Source of the DNA: Fulvivirga maritima
GTDB lineage: Bacteria > Bacteroidota > Bacteroidia > Cytophagales > Cyclobacteriaceae
Direction of reading: 5' to 3'
Assembly: GCF_021389955.1 (NCBI RefSeq)
Contig: NZ_CP089980.1
Span: 1,239,501 to 1,303,500 of the forward strand
Length of the DNA stretch: 64,000 bases
Every line of letters starts with the position of its first letter. Position 1 is the first letter of the stretch. Below, piece after piece: positions 18,899 to 26,382 of the stretch. A program made the position numbers and the translations under genes. The notes below the pieces were generated by a model. It had not been told where the DNA came from. It worked only from the letters and a program-made list of their open reading frames with translations, and did no database searches.

Positions 18899-18930
18899 TT
18901 TGACAGGTATCAAGATTGTATATATATTAG
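18899..18930 (+). promoter_or_regulatory. Promoter of the small acidic lipoprotein gene
   Basis: TTTG (18899-18902) and TATATTAG (18923-18930) are separated by 20 bases, close to the Bacteroidota TTTG/TAnnTTTG layout. The same bases also read TTGACA-N17-TATATT, close to the sigma-70 layout of E. coli. The predicted start is about 20 bases before the ATG. Confidence 0.5.
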
Positions 18931-18954
18931 AGCCAAATTCAAAACCTGAAACAT

Positions 18955-19185
18955 ATGAGAAAACTATTAACATTCTTATTGGCTTTTACATTTTCGTTAG
19001 CATTTGTAGCCTGTGACAACAAAGCAAAAGAAGAATCTGCTTCAGAAGAAGTAGAAGAAACAGTTGAAGAAGCTGGCGACAGCATGGAAGAGGCTGCTGA
19101 AGATGTAGAAGAATCAGTAGAAGAAGCTGCTGATGAAGTAGAAGAAGAAGTTGATTCAGTAGAAGTAGAAACTCCTGCTGAATAA
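18955..19185 (+). CDS. Small, highly acidic lipoprotein of unknown function
   Basis: This 76-residue protein has a signal peptide (hydrophobic residues 4-17) and a lipobox FVAC with Cys at residue 20. The mature part is almost entirely Glu, Asp, Ala, Val and Ser in a periodic pattern (EEAAEDVEE, EEAADEVEE), suggesting a single long amphipathic or coiled helix anchored by lipid, and strongly negative. Similar short acidic lipoproteins occur in Bacteroidota, but I know of no function; cation binding or an envelope spacer role is speculation. It has its own promoter and a strong terminator, so it is monocistronic and probably well expressed. Confidence 0.75.
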   Translation: MRKLLTFLLAFTFSLAFVACDNKAKEESASEEVEETVEEAGDSMEEAAEDVEESVEEAADEVEEEVDSVEVETPAE

Positions 19186-19203
19186 AAATATCTTTTATTA
19201 GAA

Positions 19204-19240
19204 AAAGGCTTTAGGGAGTTTCTCTAAAGCCTTTTTTTTT
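19204..19240 (+). terminator. Terminator of the acidic lipoprotein gene
   Basis: Arms aaaggctttag (19204-19214) and ctaaagccttt (19224-19234) form an 11-bp stem followed by a run of T residues to 19240. Confidence 0.9.
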
Positions 19241-19244
19241 GATT

Positions 19245-19252
19245 TATATTTG
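19245..19252 (+). promoter_or_regulatory. Promoter -7 box of the SprT-like gene
   Basis: TATATTTG matches TAnnTTTG and ends only 6 bases before ATG 19259. The transcription start would fall at or next to the A of the ATG, so the mRNA may be leaderless. The box overlaps the alternative TTG start at 19250. Confidence 0.5.
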
Positions 19253-19258
19253 CAGGGG

Positions 19259-19870
19259 ATGACAAGTTCTGAAAAGAAATTTAAAGAAGCACTAAAAAAA
19301 TACCTGCCAGAAAAATCCATTGACTATTGCCACTGGCTTTGGCATGAAAATGATTTTTCTCTAAGAATAAAGAAAAGAAGGGCCTCCAAACTTGGTGATT
19401 ATAGGTTTGACCCTGCTACGGGCAGGCAAAGCATTTCTGTTAATAATAACCTTAACCCCTACTCATTTCTGATTACTTACATTCACGAAGTGGCTCATTT
19501 GGTGACTTACTCCATTCATAAAAGAACAGTAAAACCTCACGGGGCAGAGTGGAAGAAAAATTTTCGTAAACTGATGACTCCCATGCTTACTACGGAGATA
19601 TTTCCGCAATCTGTACTGCAGCCTCTAAAAGAATATCTAAAAAACCCGAAAGCCTCCTCTTGTAATGACCATACTCTTATGGCTGCATTAAGGCTGCATG
19701 ACGCACATGGGAGCCTCCAGCTGAGTGATATACCTACTGGAGAGCTATTTAAATTTAAAAACCGGGTTTTCAGAAAGGAAAGTTTACGTAGATCACGCTA
19801 TGTCTGCTGCGAAGTAAGCTCAAACTTAAAATACCTTATCTCCAAAATGGCGGAGGTAGAAAAGGTATAA
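19259..19870 (+). CDS. SprT-like zinc metalloprotein
   Basis: The 203-residue protein belongs to the SprT/Spartan-like family. The zinc motif HEVAH is at residues 76-80, preceded by the strand DPATGRQSISVN. HGAEWKKNFRKLM follows and supplies the third ligand region (HGxxW is typical). The C-terminal part (KFKNRVFRK...RSRYVCCEV) lies where many family members have a zinc ribbon, but only two adjacent cysteines are seen, so a full four-Cys site is absent. It is a cytosolic protein with unproven substrates; related proteins are implicated in DNA-protein crosslink repair. The TTG at 19250 lies inside a promoter box and is not the start. Confidence 0.82.
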   Translation: MTSSEKKFKEALKKYLPEKSIDYCHWLWHENDFSLRIKKRRASKLGDYRFDPATGRQSISVNNNLNPYSFLITYIHEVAHLVTYSIHKRTVKPHGAEWKKNFRKLMTPMLTTEIFPQSVLQPLKEYLKNPKASSCNDHTLMAALRLHDAHGSLQLSDIPTGELFKFKNRVFRKESLRRSRYVCCEVSSNLKYLISKMAEVEKV

Positions 19871-20440
19871 CTAAATAGTAAGTCGCCTTTGTATGAGCTG
19901 GTCTACCAAAGAATAGAAACGCTTTGGCGCCATAGTTCGCCATTTATCTATCTGTAGGCTCCCTCCCATATTAATGTACATATCTACATTATAATTTTTA
20001 AGTTCGTCTTGCACAAACTCCGGAAAATTAACCGCTGCCACCCAGCCGTCCTCCACATCTTCAAACCACTCCTCATAGTAACTATCATCTGAGCCATGAT
20101 AATTAAAAATATTCTCACCTATGAGGATATACTTATTAATGCCGTGGTGTGCATAGTTTTCAATAATATTACGCTTCAGATGCATAATATCATTGTTGAT
20201 AGCATCATTCCACTCTCCTATAAATTCCATGATAGCAAATCCCTCATGGTAATCTGCATACAGAACTTTTATATAAAGCGTTTCTGATCCTATAAAATCC
20301 CAGGCAGGGTCTATGTAGTAACCATAAATATTTTCCGAATAAAGATCATGGTTATATTCCTTTCCATAAAAAGGAGAAAGACTATCTTCTGCCGGGTTAT
20401 AAAGGTGTAGCCACCTGTAATATGGTTCTATTTCGTGCAT
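19871..20440 (-). CDS. Conserved hypothetical protein downstream of murQ
   Basis: This 189-residue protein has no signal peptide or membrane segment and is rich in Tyr, Trp, Asp and Glu. The sequence opens with EIEPYYRWLHLYNPAEDSLS and contains YADYHEGFAIMEFIGEWNDA in the middle and PKRFYSLVDQLIQRR at the end. I do not recognise a named family. It begins one base after the murQ stop on the same strand, so it is the third gene of the kinase-murQ operon and may belong to cell-wall recycling, though similar proteins could have an unrelated housekeeping role. The stop abuts the end of the convergent SprT-like gene with no intergenic DNA. Confidence 0.7.
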   Translation of the reverse strand: MHEIEPYYRWLHLYNPAEDSLSPFYGKEYNHDLYSENIYGYYIDPAWDFIGSETLYIKVLYADYHEGFAIMEFIGEWNDAINNDIMHLKRNIIENYAHHGINKYILIGENIFNYHGSDDSYYEEWFEDVEDGWVAAVNFPEFVQDELKNYNVDMYINMGGSLQIDKWRTMAPKRFYSLVDQLIQRRLTI

Positions 20441-20441
20441 T

Positions 20442-21242
20442 CTATCTTACGTTATCAATCACATTCCTCACAGAGCCGTGTTGCTTCAAAAGCTTTTCCG
20501 CCTCTTCTCTGCTAATAGACAGCTCTTCCATAAGCATACGTGTACCTCTATCTACAAGTTTATTATTGCTTAACTGCATATCAACCATCTTGTTACCCTT
20601 TACGCGGCCTAACTGAATCATTACAGAAGTAGAAATCATATTTAGAACTAACTTTTGTGCTGTTCCCGCCTTCATTCTGGTACTACCGGTAACAAACTCA
20701 GGCCCTACTATGGCCTCCACAGGAAATTTTGCCACGGCTGCTAACGGGGAGTTAGCATTGCATGTAATACAACCAGTAACTAATCCTTGCTCATTAGCTC
20801 TTTCCAATCCTCCTATCACATAGGGCGTGGTTCCTGAGGCGGCTATACCTATTACCACATCACCATTATTAATATCAAACACCTCCATATCTTTCCAAGC
20901 CTGATGTTCATCATCTTCAGCAAATTCCACAGCCTTTCTTATGGCACCATCTCCACCAGCAATAAGACCAATTACTTTATTATGAGGCATGCCATAAGTA
21001 GGCGGAATCTCAGAGGCATCTAATATACCTAACCGGCCGCTGGTACCGGCTCCGATGTAAAACAAGCGGCCTCCTTCCTTCATTTTTAGGACTATCTCCG
21101 CCACTAAAGCTTCTATTTGAGGGATGGCTTTCTCTACTGCCTGGGGTACGCTGGCATCTTCTTTATTTATATTCTGAAGCAATTCCTTTATGCTCATTTG
21201 CTCCAGGTTATCAAAATTAGAACTTGACTCGGTTGTACTCAT
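20442..21242 (-). CDS. murQ: N-acetylmuramic acid 6-phosphate etherase
   Basis: The enzyme cleaves the lactyl ether of MurNAc-6-phosphate to give GlcNAc-6-phosphate and D-lactate during peptidoglycan recycling. It has 266 residues with one SIS domain. IGAGTSGRLGILDASEIPPTYG (split across residues 62-83) is the MurQ signature, followed by GIAASGTTPYVIGG and EFVTGSTRMKAGTAQK, and a helical UBA-like end. It overlaps the kinase gene upstream by 4 bp, so the two are translationally coupled. MurQ normally needs a phosphorylated sugar, which the adjacent kinase or a PTS would supply; no PTS gene is visible here. Confidence 0.94.
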   Translation of the reverse strand: MSTTESSSNFDNLEQMSIKELLQNINKEDASVPQAVEKAIPQIEALVAEIVLKMKEGGRLFYIGAGTSGRLGILDASEIPPTYGMPHNKVIGLIAGGDGAIRKAVEFAEDDEHQAWKDMEVFDINNGDVVIGIAASGTTPYVIGGLERANEQGLVTGCITCNANSPLAAVAKFPVEAIVGPEFVTGSTRMKAGTAQKLVLNMISTSVMIQLGRVKGNKMVDMQLSNNKLVDRGTRMLMEELSISREEAEKLLKQHGSVRNVIDNVR

Positions 21243-22090
21243 CTTTCTATAATACTGTTTTGGTGGAACAATGTTAAACCAGCAATAGGACTTTCAATAA
21301 CAAGTTTCAATATTATTCCCTGCTCTGCGGCTACCTGCCTTAAAATATTATTATAGTAAAAAGCTATAGAACCTGTAAAGTGTACCGGCAACTGATCGAA
21401 GTTTTCGTACTTTTTCACATTCTTCTCCATAAAAAGCGTAAAACCTCTATGCACTAGTGCACTTACGTAAGGGTGATGAACATGGTGAAATAAAAATCTG
21501 CTGAATTTGGCCAGATATCGGTTAGGCATGGGCCTTTTATAAACATTTTCCAGCACCACATCTTTAGTTATCTCGTATTGCTTCACCAGCTTATCCGCCA
21601 GGTCAGAGTCCATATCCCCTCGCAAAAAGTCAGACACCAAATTAATCCCCAGCCAGGCACCACTCCCTTCGTCGCCTAATGCATAGCCCAGAGAAGGCAC
21701 ATTACTAATTATGTCTCTGCCATCATACAAACAAGAGTTAGTACCCGTACCCAATATGCAGGCTATGCCTGCCTCATGACCGCAAAGTGCTCTGGCTGCT
21801 CCCATGAGATCATGATTCACTCTCACTATCGCATTAGGAAAAGCCTCTGTAAACACTCGCTCTAAGGAAGCTATATTGTCTTTAGATGAACAGCCCGCTC
21901 CATAAAAGAATACCTGATGCACCTCATGATTTATCTGTGGTTTTAAAGACTCCATAATCTCAGCTCGTATATCTTCTTCCTTTTGCTGGTATGGGTTTAT
22001 TCCTGCTGACTTATATTGCTCTACAGCTCCTTCCGAATCTATAAGACGCCAGTCTGTTTTGGTACTACCACTGTCGGCTATTAATATCAT
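21239..22090 (-). CDS. BadF/BadG-type N-acetylhexosamine kinase
   Basis: The 283-residue protein is an ASKHA-fold sugar kinase of the BadF/BadG/BcrA/BcrD ATPase family. The phosphate-1 motif ADSGSTKTDWRL begins the protein, the phosphate-2 motif CILGTGTNSCLYDG is near residue 112, and GYALGDEGSGAWLG follows; these are the features of GlcNAc/MurNAc kinases. It is the first gene of a unit with murQ (4-bp overlap), so the likely job is phosphorylating MurNAc and/or GlcNAc freed from peptidoglycan, as for MurK. Exact substrate preference cannot be read from the sequence. A near-consensus TAACTTTA lies upstream. Confidence 0.88.
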   Translation of the reverse strand: MILIADSGSTKTDWRLIDSEGAVEQYKSAGINPYQQKEEDIRAEIMESLKPQINHEVHQVFFYGAGCSSKDNIASLERVFTEAFPNAIVRVNHDLMGAARALCGHEAGIACILGTGTNSCLYDGRDIISNVPSLGYALGDEGSGAWLGINLVSDFLRGDMDSDLADKLVKQYEITKDVVLENVYKRPMPNRYLAKFSRFLFHHVHHPYVSALVHRGFTLFMEKNVKKYENFDQLPVHFTGSIAFYYNNILRQVAAEQGIILKLVIESPIAGLTLFHQNSIIER

Positions 22091-22142
22091 AAATCTTTAA
22101 ATGGCTTATTTTTCGTATATTAAGTAATAAAGTTATGTGATT

Positions 22143-22904
22143 ATGAATTTAAAATGCGCAGCTGTACTGATATGTTTATTAATATTTGCCACCAGCGCTT
22201 GTAATGATGATGATACTGCTCAACCGAATACAAGCACGTTACAGCCGGTAGGAGCATCTTCTCACGATTTTCTTTCTGATGAAAATTATGAAAGCCTAAA
22301 TATAGAAATACAATATATGACCGGCTACGAACCTTCATCTGCTGTTTTAAATAGTTTAGAAAGCTTTCTTTCAACGATATTGAATAAACCAGCAGGAATA
22401 GTATTCATTAAAAATGAAATAGTTGCTGAAGGAAAAACCACTTACAGCGCAGCTGATATTAGAGCCCTGGAGCAAATTAAGCGTACCCAATACACCAGTA
22501 ATAAGAATATTGCAGCTTATTTTATTTTCCTGGATGGTGGGTATAGTGAAGATTCGTCTTCTTCAAAAGTATTGGGCATAGCTTACCAAAATAGTTCCAT
22601 GGCCATATTTCAAAAAACCATTGAAAGCCTGAGCGGCGGCATTGGCCAACCCAGCACCAATCTCTTAAGCTCTACGGTAACTCAGCATGAATTTGGTCAT
22701 ATTCTCGGGCTGGTAAATAATGGCACTGACATGGTTGCCCAGCATCAGGATGTGCCCCATGGCAAACATTGTGATGATGCTGACTGCCTTATGTACTGGA
22801 CTGTAGAAAACAGTAATAACTTGGCTGATCTATTAGGCATGAGTAGCCCACCTTCCTTAGATACCAATTGTCTTGCAGACTTAAAAGCTAACGGTGGCAA
22901 ATAA
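22143..22904 (+). CDS. Metzincin-like zinc metalloprotease lipoprotein
   Basis: This 253-residue lipoprotein has a hydrophobic signal and the lipobox ATSAC (Cys about residue 20), then an Asp-rich start of the mature part. The zinc site HEFGHILGLVNNGTDM, starting near residue 183, fits the extended HExxHxxG metzincin motif, with His residues further on (QHQDVPHGKH) as candidate third ligand. Downstream CDDADCLMYW supplies a Met that could be the Met-turn and a Cys pair. Such membrane metalloproteases are common in Bacteroidota, with unknown substrates. A GTG at 22137 is in frame, but ATG 22143 fits the signal peptide better. It converges with the cytochrome-b5-like gene with no gap. Confidence 0.78.
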   Translation: MNLKCAAVLICLLIFATSACNDDDTAQPNTSTLQPVGASSHDFLSDENYESLNIEIQYMTGYEPSSAVLNSLESFLSTILNKPAGIVFIKNEIVAEGKTTYSAADIRALEQIKRTQYTSNKNIAAYFIFLDGGYSEDSSSSKVLGIAYQNSSMAIFQKTIESLSGGIGQPSTNLLSSTVTQHEFGHILGLVNNGTDMVAQHQDVPHGKHCDDADCLMYWTVENSNNLADLLGMSSPPSLDTNCLADLKANGGK

Positions 22905-23150
22905 CTATTTTTTCAACTGTCCCACTACCTTAAACTTATCAAATACATTCTCGTTATGAGGTGCATCTACCAGCTCTGGCGTAAGGTCTTGTCCGGCCCA
23001 GTGTTCATAATGCTGACCATTGCGCCATAGCCTTGAGCTGGTTACATCATAAATCTTACCCTGATAAGCTACCCAAATATCATCTTTATCTTGCCCGTTT
23101 CTAAGCGCCAGCTGGCCGATTGTATAAGTGGGAATATCATTTTCATTCAT
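22905..23150 (-). CDS. Small cytochrome b5-like heme/steroid-binding protein
   Basis: This 81-residue single-domain soluble protein matches the short prokaryotic cytochrome-b5-like family. YTIGQLALRNGQD starts the domain, IWVAYQGKIYDVTSSRLW is the family core, and HYEHWAGQDLTPELVDAPH carries His residues where axial heme ligands are expected. The classical HPGG motif of eukaryotic b5 is missing, as in other short bacterial members. There is no signal peptide, so it is probably cytoplasmic. The partner and redox role are unknown, and heme binding is inferred. It is transcribed alone. Confidence 0.75.
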   Translation of the reverse strand: MNENDIPTYTIGQLALRNGQDKDDIWVAYQGKIYDVTSSRLWRNGQHYEHWAGQDLTPELVDAPHNENVFDKFKVVGQLKK

Positions 23151-23235
23151 AAAAATGTCTTAGATCAAAAATTTGTATTTTTTTAGATTATAAAAATGTG
23201 GAATTTTATGCTCAAATAAATCAAGTCTGGCAAAT

Positions 23236-24460
23236 ATGAGAAATTTAAGATTGCTATTCTTCATGATGATTCCTATTGCTGCTTGCAATCAGGGATATTC
23301 CAAAAAAAGAAGATAGCACTAATGACAACCAGTTAAAGATCAGAGCTCAAGAGCTGGCCTTGAACTACACATTGGTAGATACACATGTAGATTTACCCTA
23401 CCGATTAAAGCACAGCCATTTTAACATAGAGGAAGATCAGCAAGAGTTAATCTCCACTAAAAAAGGTGATTTTGACTTTGAAAGAGCTAAAATTGGAGGC
23501 CTTGACGCTCCTTTTATGTCTATTTACATCCCTTCTGACTATCAGGTTAAAGGTGGGGCACCGGCATTGGCCGATTCACTAATAGACATGGTAAACAGCA
23601 TAGCCACGGCACTACCTGAAAAATTTGAGGTGGCCACTTCTCCTGCTGATGTAGAAAGAATAGGCTCCGAAGGAAAAATAGCCCTGCCTATGGGAATAGA
23701 AAACGGAGCCGCCATTGAAGATAGCCTGGGCTATCTGACTCACTTCAAAGAGAGAGGTATTAGCTATATCACACTTACTCATGCTAAAGACAATCTCATT
23801 TGCGATTCATCTTATGACACCGCTTACACGTGGAATGGTCTCAGCAAATTTGGCGAACAAGTGGTTCTGGAAATGAATCAATTGGGAATAATGGTTGATG
23901 TATCTCACATTTCTGATAGCGCTTTTTATGATGTAATGAGAATTTCAAAAACTCCGGTAATTGCTTCTCATTCTTCTTGCAGGCATTTTACGTCTGGCTT
24001 TGAAAGAAATATGTCTGATGACATGATTACCCTTTTAGCTAAAAAAGGAGGAGTGATCCAAATTAATTTCGGGTCTACCTTTGTAGATGATGTGTCTCGC
24101 GAAAAAAGTGATGCTGCGGAAAAATACATGAAAGACCATAACCTTACAGAAAGTGACAGCCTATTCATCACCTACCTTACTCAAAACCCTATTTACAGTA
24201 ACCTTGATAAAGTGGCCGATCATATTGACCACATAGTGCAGCTCGTAGGTATTGATTATGTAGGTCTGGGTTCTGATTTTGATGGCGTAGGAGATACTTT
24301 GCCTACAGAGCTAAAAGATGTCTCTAATTATCCCAACCTTATTTATACTTTATTAAAAAGAGGATATTCTGAATCAGACATAGAAAAAATATGCTCTAAA
24401 AACATTTTCAGAGTTTGGCAAGAAGTCATTGATTACGCTGAAGACATAGCCACTCCTTAA
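23236..24460 (+). CDS. M19 membrane dipeptidase lipoprotein, apparent frameshift after the signal peptide
   Basis: From 23276 the frame encodes an M19 (renal dipeptidase-like) zinc peptidase, with DTHVDLPYRL near its start, then GIENGAAIE, VDVSHISDSAF, ASHSSCRHF and GLGSDFDGVG, the expected metal and substrate motifs. It has no good start: its first codon is an internal TTG. ATG 23236 in the next frame encodes a perfect lipoprotein signal (LLFFMMIPIAACNQ), but runs to a stop after 26 codons. The two frames meet at an A7 tract (23302-23308); with six A residues they would join as one lipoprotein. The cause may be sequencing error, mutation, slippage or real phase variation. Confidence 0.72.
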
Positions 24461-24470
24461 GAATAATGGC

Positions 24471-24514
24471 AAAAGGCTGTCTTCAAAAGTAGTTGCTTTA
24501 GAAGACAGCCTTTT
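24471..24514. terminator. Bidirectional terminator between the dipeptidase and the outer-membrane protein gene
   Basis: A 14-bp stem aaaaggctgtcttc (24471-24484) / gaagacagcctttt (24501-24514) encloses a 16-nt loop. A and T runs on the two sides allow use by both convergent genes. Confidence 0.88.
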
Positions 24515-24526
24515 GTTTGATAACGC

Positions 24527-25195
24527 CTAAAAAGCACCGAACTTAAATGTAATCACATAGTTTAGGCTCTCGAAATCACTGCTTTTGGTCAAAAGCAAAT
24601 CCATGTCTTTAGTAAACCTTTTGGTTACGCCTAGGGCCAATCTAAAATTTCTGGTTACGTTTACTTCTGCAGTAACCCCTGGCTCCAGGTACCAAAATAC
24701 ATCATCATCAATTAGGTCATCCAGATCGTCATCAGTATCATCATTTCCATCCAAATCATCATGATAGCCTAACCACCCTGCTCCTGAAGCTATGGGAAAA
24801 GTAACATGCACCACCTCATCAGAAAAAATGATGGGTTCTATAAATAAACCTCCATATCCTCCTAAAAGCACTACATCATTATAAAAATAAATATCTGAGT
24901 ACTCAGTAGAAGGAATTACTCCGTAAGCTTCAATCCCGAGAGCCACCGTACTGTTTATAATCCAGCCGCCACGTACGCCTGCCATCATAAGGGCTTTATC
25001 TCTAAACTCCCCTGCTTTAAAAGACAGCGCCCCAAAACCTCCGGAATGAAAACCTCCGCCAGACAGCGTTTTTTCGCCTTTGTGATAATGATAAGAATTA
25101 TATTTTTTCACCACATCATCTGTATTGTCAATAGTCTGAGCATATATCACACTCACTAAAAATGAAAAAGTTAAAGTAAAGATTAGATTTTTCAT
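24527..25195 (-). CDS. Putative outer-membrane beta-barrel protein
   Basis: The protein has 222 residues and a signal peptide (hydrophobic residues 4-17, cleavage likely after IYA, residue 19). The mature part alternates polar and hydrophobic residues and is rich in Gly and aromatics, as in small outer-membrane barrels, and ends NYVITFKFGAF, with a terminal Phe as expected of a barrel strand. An acidic loop near residues 147-166 (DDLDGNDDTDDDLDDL) is striking and could bind calcium. I do not recognise a specific family or substrate. It is transcribed alone toward the dipeptidase terminator. Confidence 0.65.
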   Translation of the reverse strand: MKNLIFTLTFSFLVSVIYAQTIDNTDDVVKKYNSYHYHKGEKTLSGGGFHSGGFGALSFKAGEFRDKALMMAGVRGGWIINSTVALGIEAYGVIPSTEYSDIYFYNDVVLLGGYGGLFIEPIIFSDEVVHVTFPIASGAGWLGYHDDLDGNDDTDDDLDDLIDDDVFWYLEPGVTAEVNVTRNFRLALGVTKRFTKDMDLLLTKSSDFESLNYVITFKFGAF

Positions 25196-25337
25196 GATTG
25201 ATAGCCGTTTTACAAAAAAGACAATACGAATATGTCTACGTTTCCAAAACTGGATTTTTTATATCACCGCTTATCTCAGTTTTTAGCCAATCTCCATTAA
25301 TCATCCTTAAAGCAGTAATATATTCGTTTGTATAGGT

Positions 25338-25571
25338 ATGGAAATAACAAAACGCTATTATAAAGTAATTACACTCAGCATTTTGCTGATGTTGGTTGCC
25401 TCCGTTTATTCCTGTCAAAAAATGGTGCACAAATACTGGGTTGAGGCATCGGCGATAAAGGAAGTATCATTAAGATCTGAAACACCTTCATTTAGAAAGC
25501 ATGTAACTTCTACCTTAATTAATAATCTAATAAAGCTGGAAAGAAAAGCATTGAGCAAGATCCAACATTAA
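25338..25571 (+). CDS. Small putative lipoprotein of unknown function
   Basis: The frame encodes 77 residues, beginning with a basic N-terminus (EITKRYYK), a hydrophobic stretch (ITLSILLMLVASV) and a possible lipobox VYSC with Cys at about residue 26. The mature part of about 50 residues is basic and unlike anything I know. It lies upstream of another small gene on the same strand. Support is limited to the signal-like start and an uninterrupted frame; the opposite strand is also open in part, so it may not be a gene. Confidence 0.4.
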   Translation: MEITKRYYKVITLSILLMLVASVYSCQKMVHKYWVEASAIKEVSLRSETPSFRKHVTSTLINNLIKLERKALSKIQH

Positions 25572-25598
25572 GAGCATCCCTCTCAAAAATAATTTGTG

Positions 25599-25606
25599 TA
25601 TTTTTG
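25599..25606 (+). promoter_or_regulatory. -7 box upstream of the small cytoplasmic gene at 25618
   Basis: TATTTTTG matches TAnnTTTG and ends 11 bases before ATG 25618. It argues against an upstream start at 25594 for this gene. Confidence 0.45.
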
Positions 25607-25617
25607 AGGTTACTATC

Positions 25618-25860
25618 ATGTTTGGATTATTCAAAAAGAAAAGAGACGAGCAAAAGCTTCCGCAGTTACTTGATTTAAACGGCGAAGCTTTGCAAGAGGG
25701 TGATTTGGTAAAAGCACTGCGATATGAGCTGGGCGAAGCCAAGCTCATTTTGGAAGAAAATACTTACTACTATGAGTCCATTAATAGTGGAGAGAAAGTA
25801 ATATGGCTTAAAATGATAGATGCCTACACAGAAAATCAAAAAGTGCTAAAAAAATCATAG
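25618..25860 (+). CDS. Small hypothetical cytoplasmic protein
   Basis: This 80-residue protein begins MFGLFKKKRDEQKLPQLL. The short basic amphipathic start could touch the membrane, but no membrane helix or signal is present. The rest is an alternating alpha/beta sequence (EALQEGDLVKALRYELGEAK, then tyrosine-rich TYYYESINSGEKV, and WLKMIDAYTENQKV). I do not recognise the family. The start follows a -7 box. The gene converges on the DUF6438 lipoprotein gene with two bases between the stops. Confidence 0.6.
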   Translation: MFGLFKKKRDEQKLPQLLDLNGEALQEGDLVKALRYELGEAKLILEENTYYYESINSGEKVIWLKMIDAYTENQKVLKKS

Positions 25861-25862
25861 CA

Positions 25863-26312
25863 CTATTCTTCCACCTCTTCCCATTCAAGGGTATCTACTA
25901 ATGCCGCCACCTGCTTTTCTAACTTCTTAAGAGATTCCGGTGCGCCGTGGTAATCTTTGACTTTTTTCACTTTCCCTTTATGGTTAAAAGTAAGGTAAGT
26001 CGTAGGCATGTCAGAAATATTAGCAGTATACTCCTTTTCGTATTCAAAGAACTTTCCTTCTTCAAAAGCTGAGATCAATGCACTTAGCTGGCTATCACTG
26101 ATTTTAGCTTTATAATCTCCTTTAAGAGGTAAATGCTGCACGGCATGTAGCTTCGCAGTATTATCCGCAAATATTTCTAATGAATATTCCGGGCAAGTAC
26201 CAAAGCATGGCGTTTTCTCCATTTTTATGATAGGATCTTCTTGTGCCTCAGTTTTTTGCGTGGTTTTACAAGAAATTATAGTTATTAAAAGAAGCAATAA
26301 TAAATTTTTCAT
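25863..26312 (-). CDS. DUF6438 lipoprotein
   Basis: The protein has 149 residues, a signal peptide (LLLLLLITI) and a lipobox IISC with Cys at residue 15. The motif KTPCFGTCPEYSLEIF near residues 33-48, with two cysteines that probably form a disulfide, defines the DUF6438 family. The following residues form a small beta domain with DYKAKISDSQLSALISAF, and a helix-rich acidic end EWEEVEE. Function is unknown; the lipoprotein signal suggests anchoring in the periplasm or outer membrane. No clear promoter box was seen. Confidence 0.72.
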   Translation of the reverse strand: MKNLLLLLLITIISCKTTQKTEAQEDPIIKMEKTPCFGTCPEYSLEIFADNTAKLHAVQHLPLKGDYKAKISDSQLSALISAFEEGKFFEYEKEYTANISDMPTTYLTFNHKGKVKKVKDYHGAPESLKKLEKQVAALVDTLEWEEVEE

Positions 26313-26382
26313 AGTTCGATATTAAAGATTTTTTGTCAAAGAGTCTTATATTGAATACTAAATGTTTTTTAATGGCAAGTGT

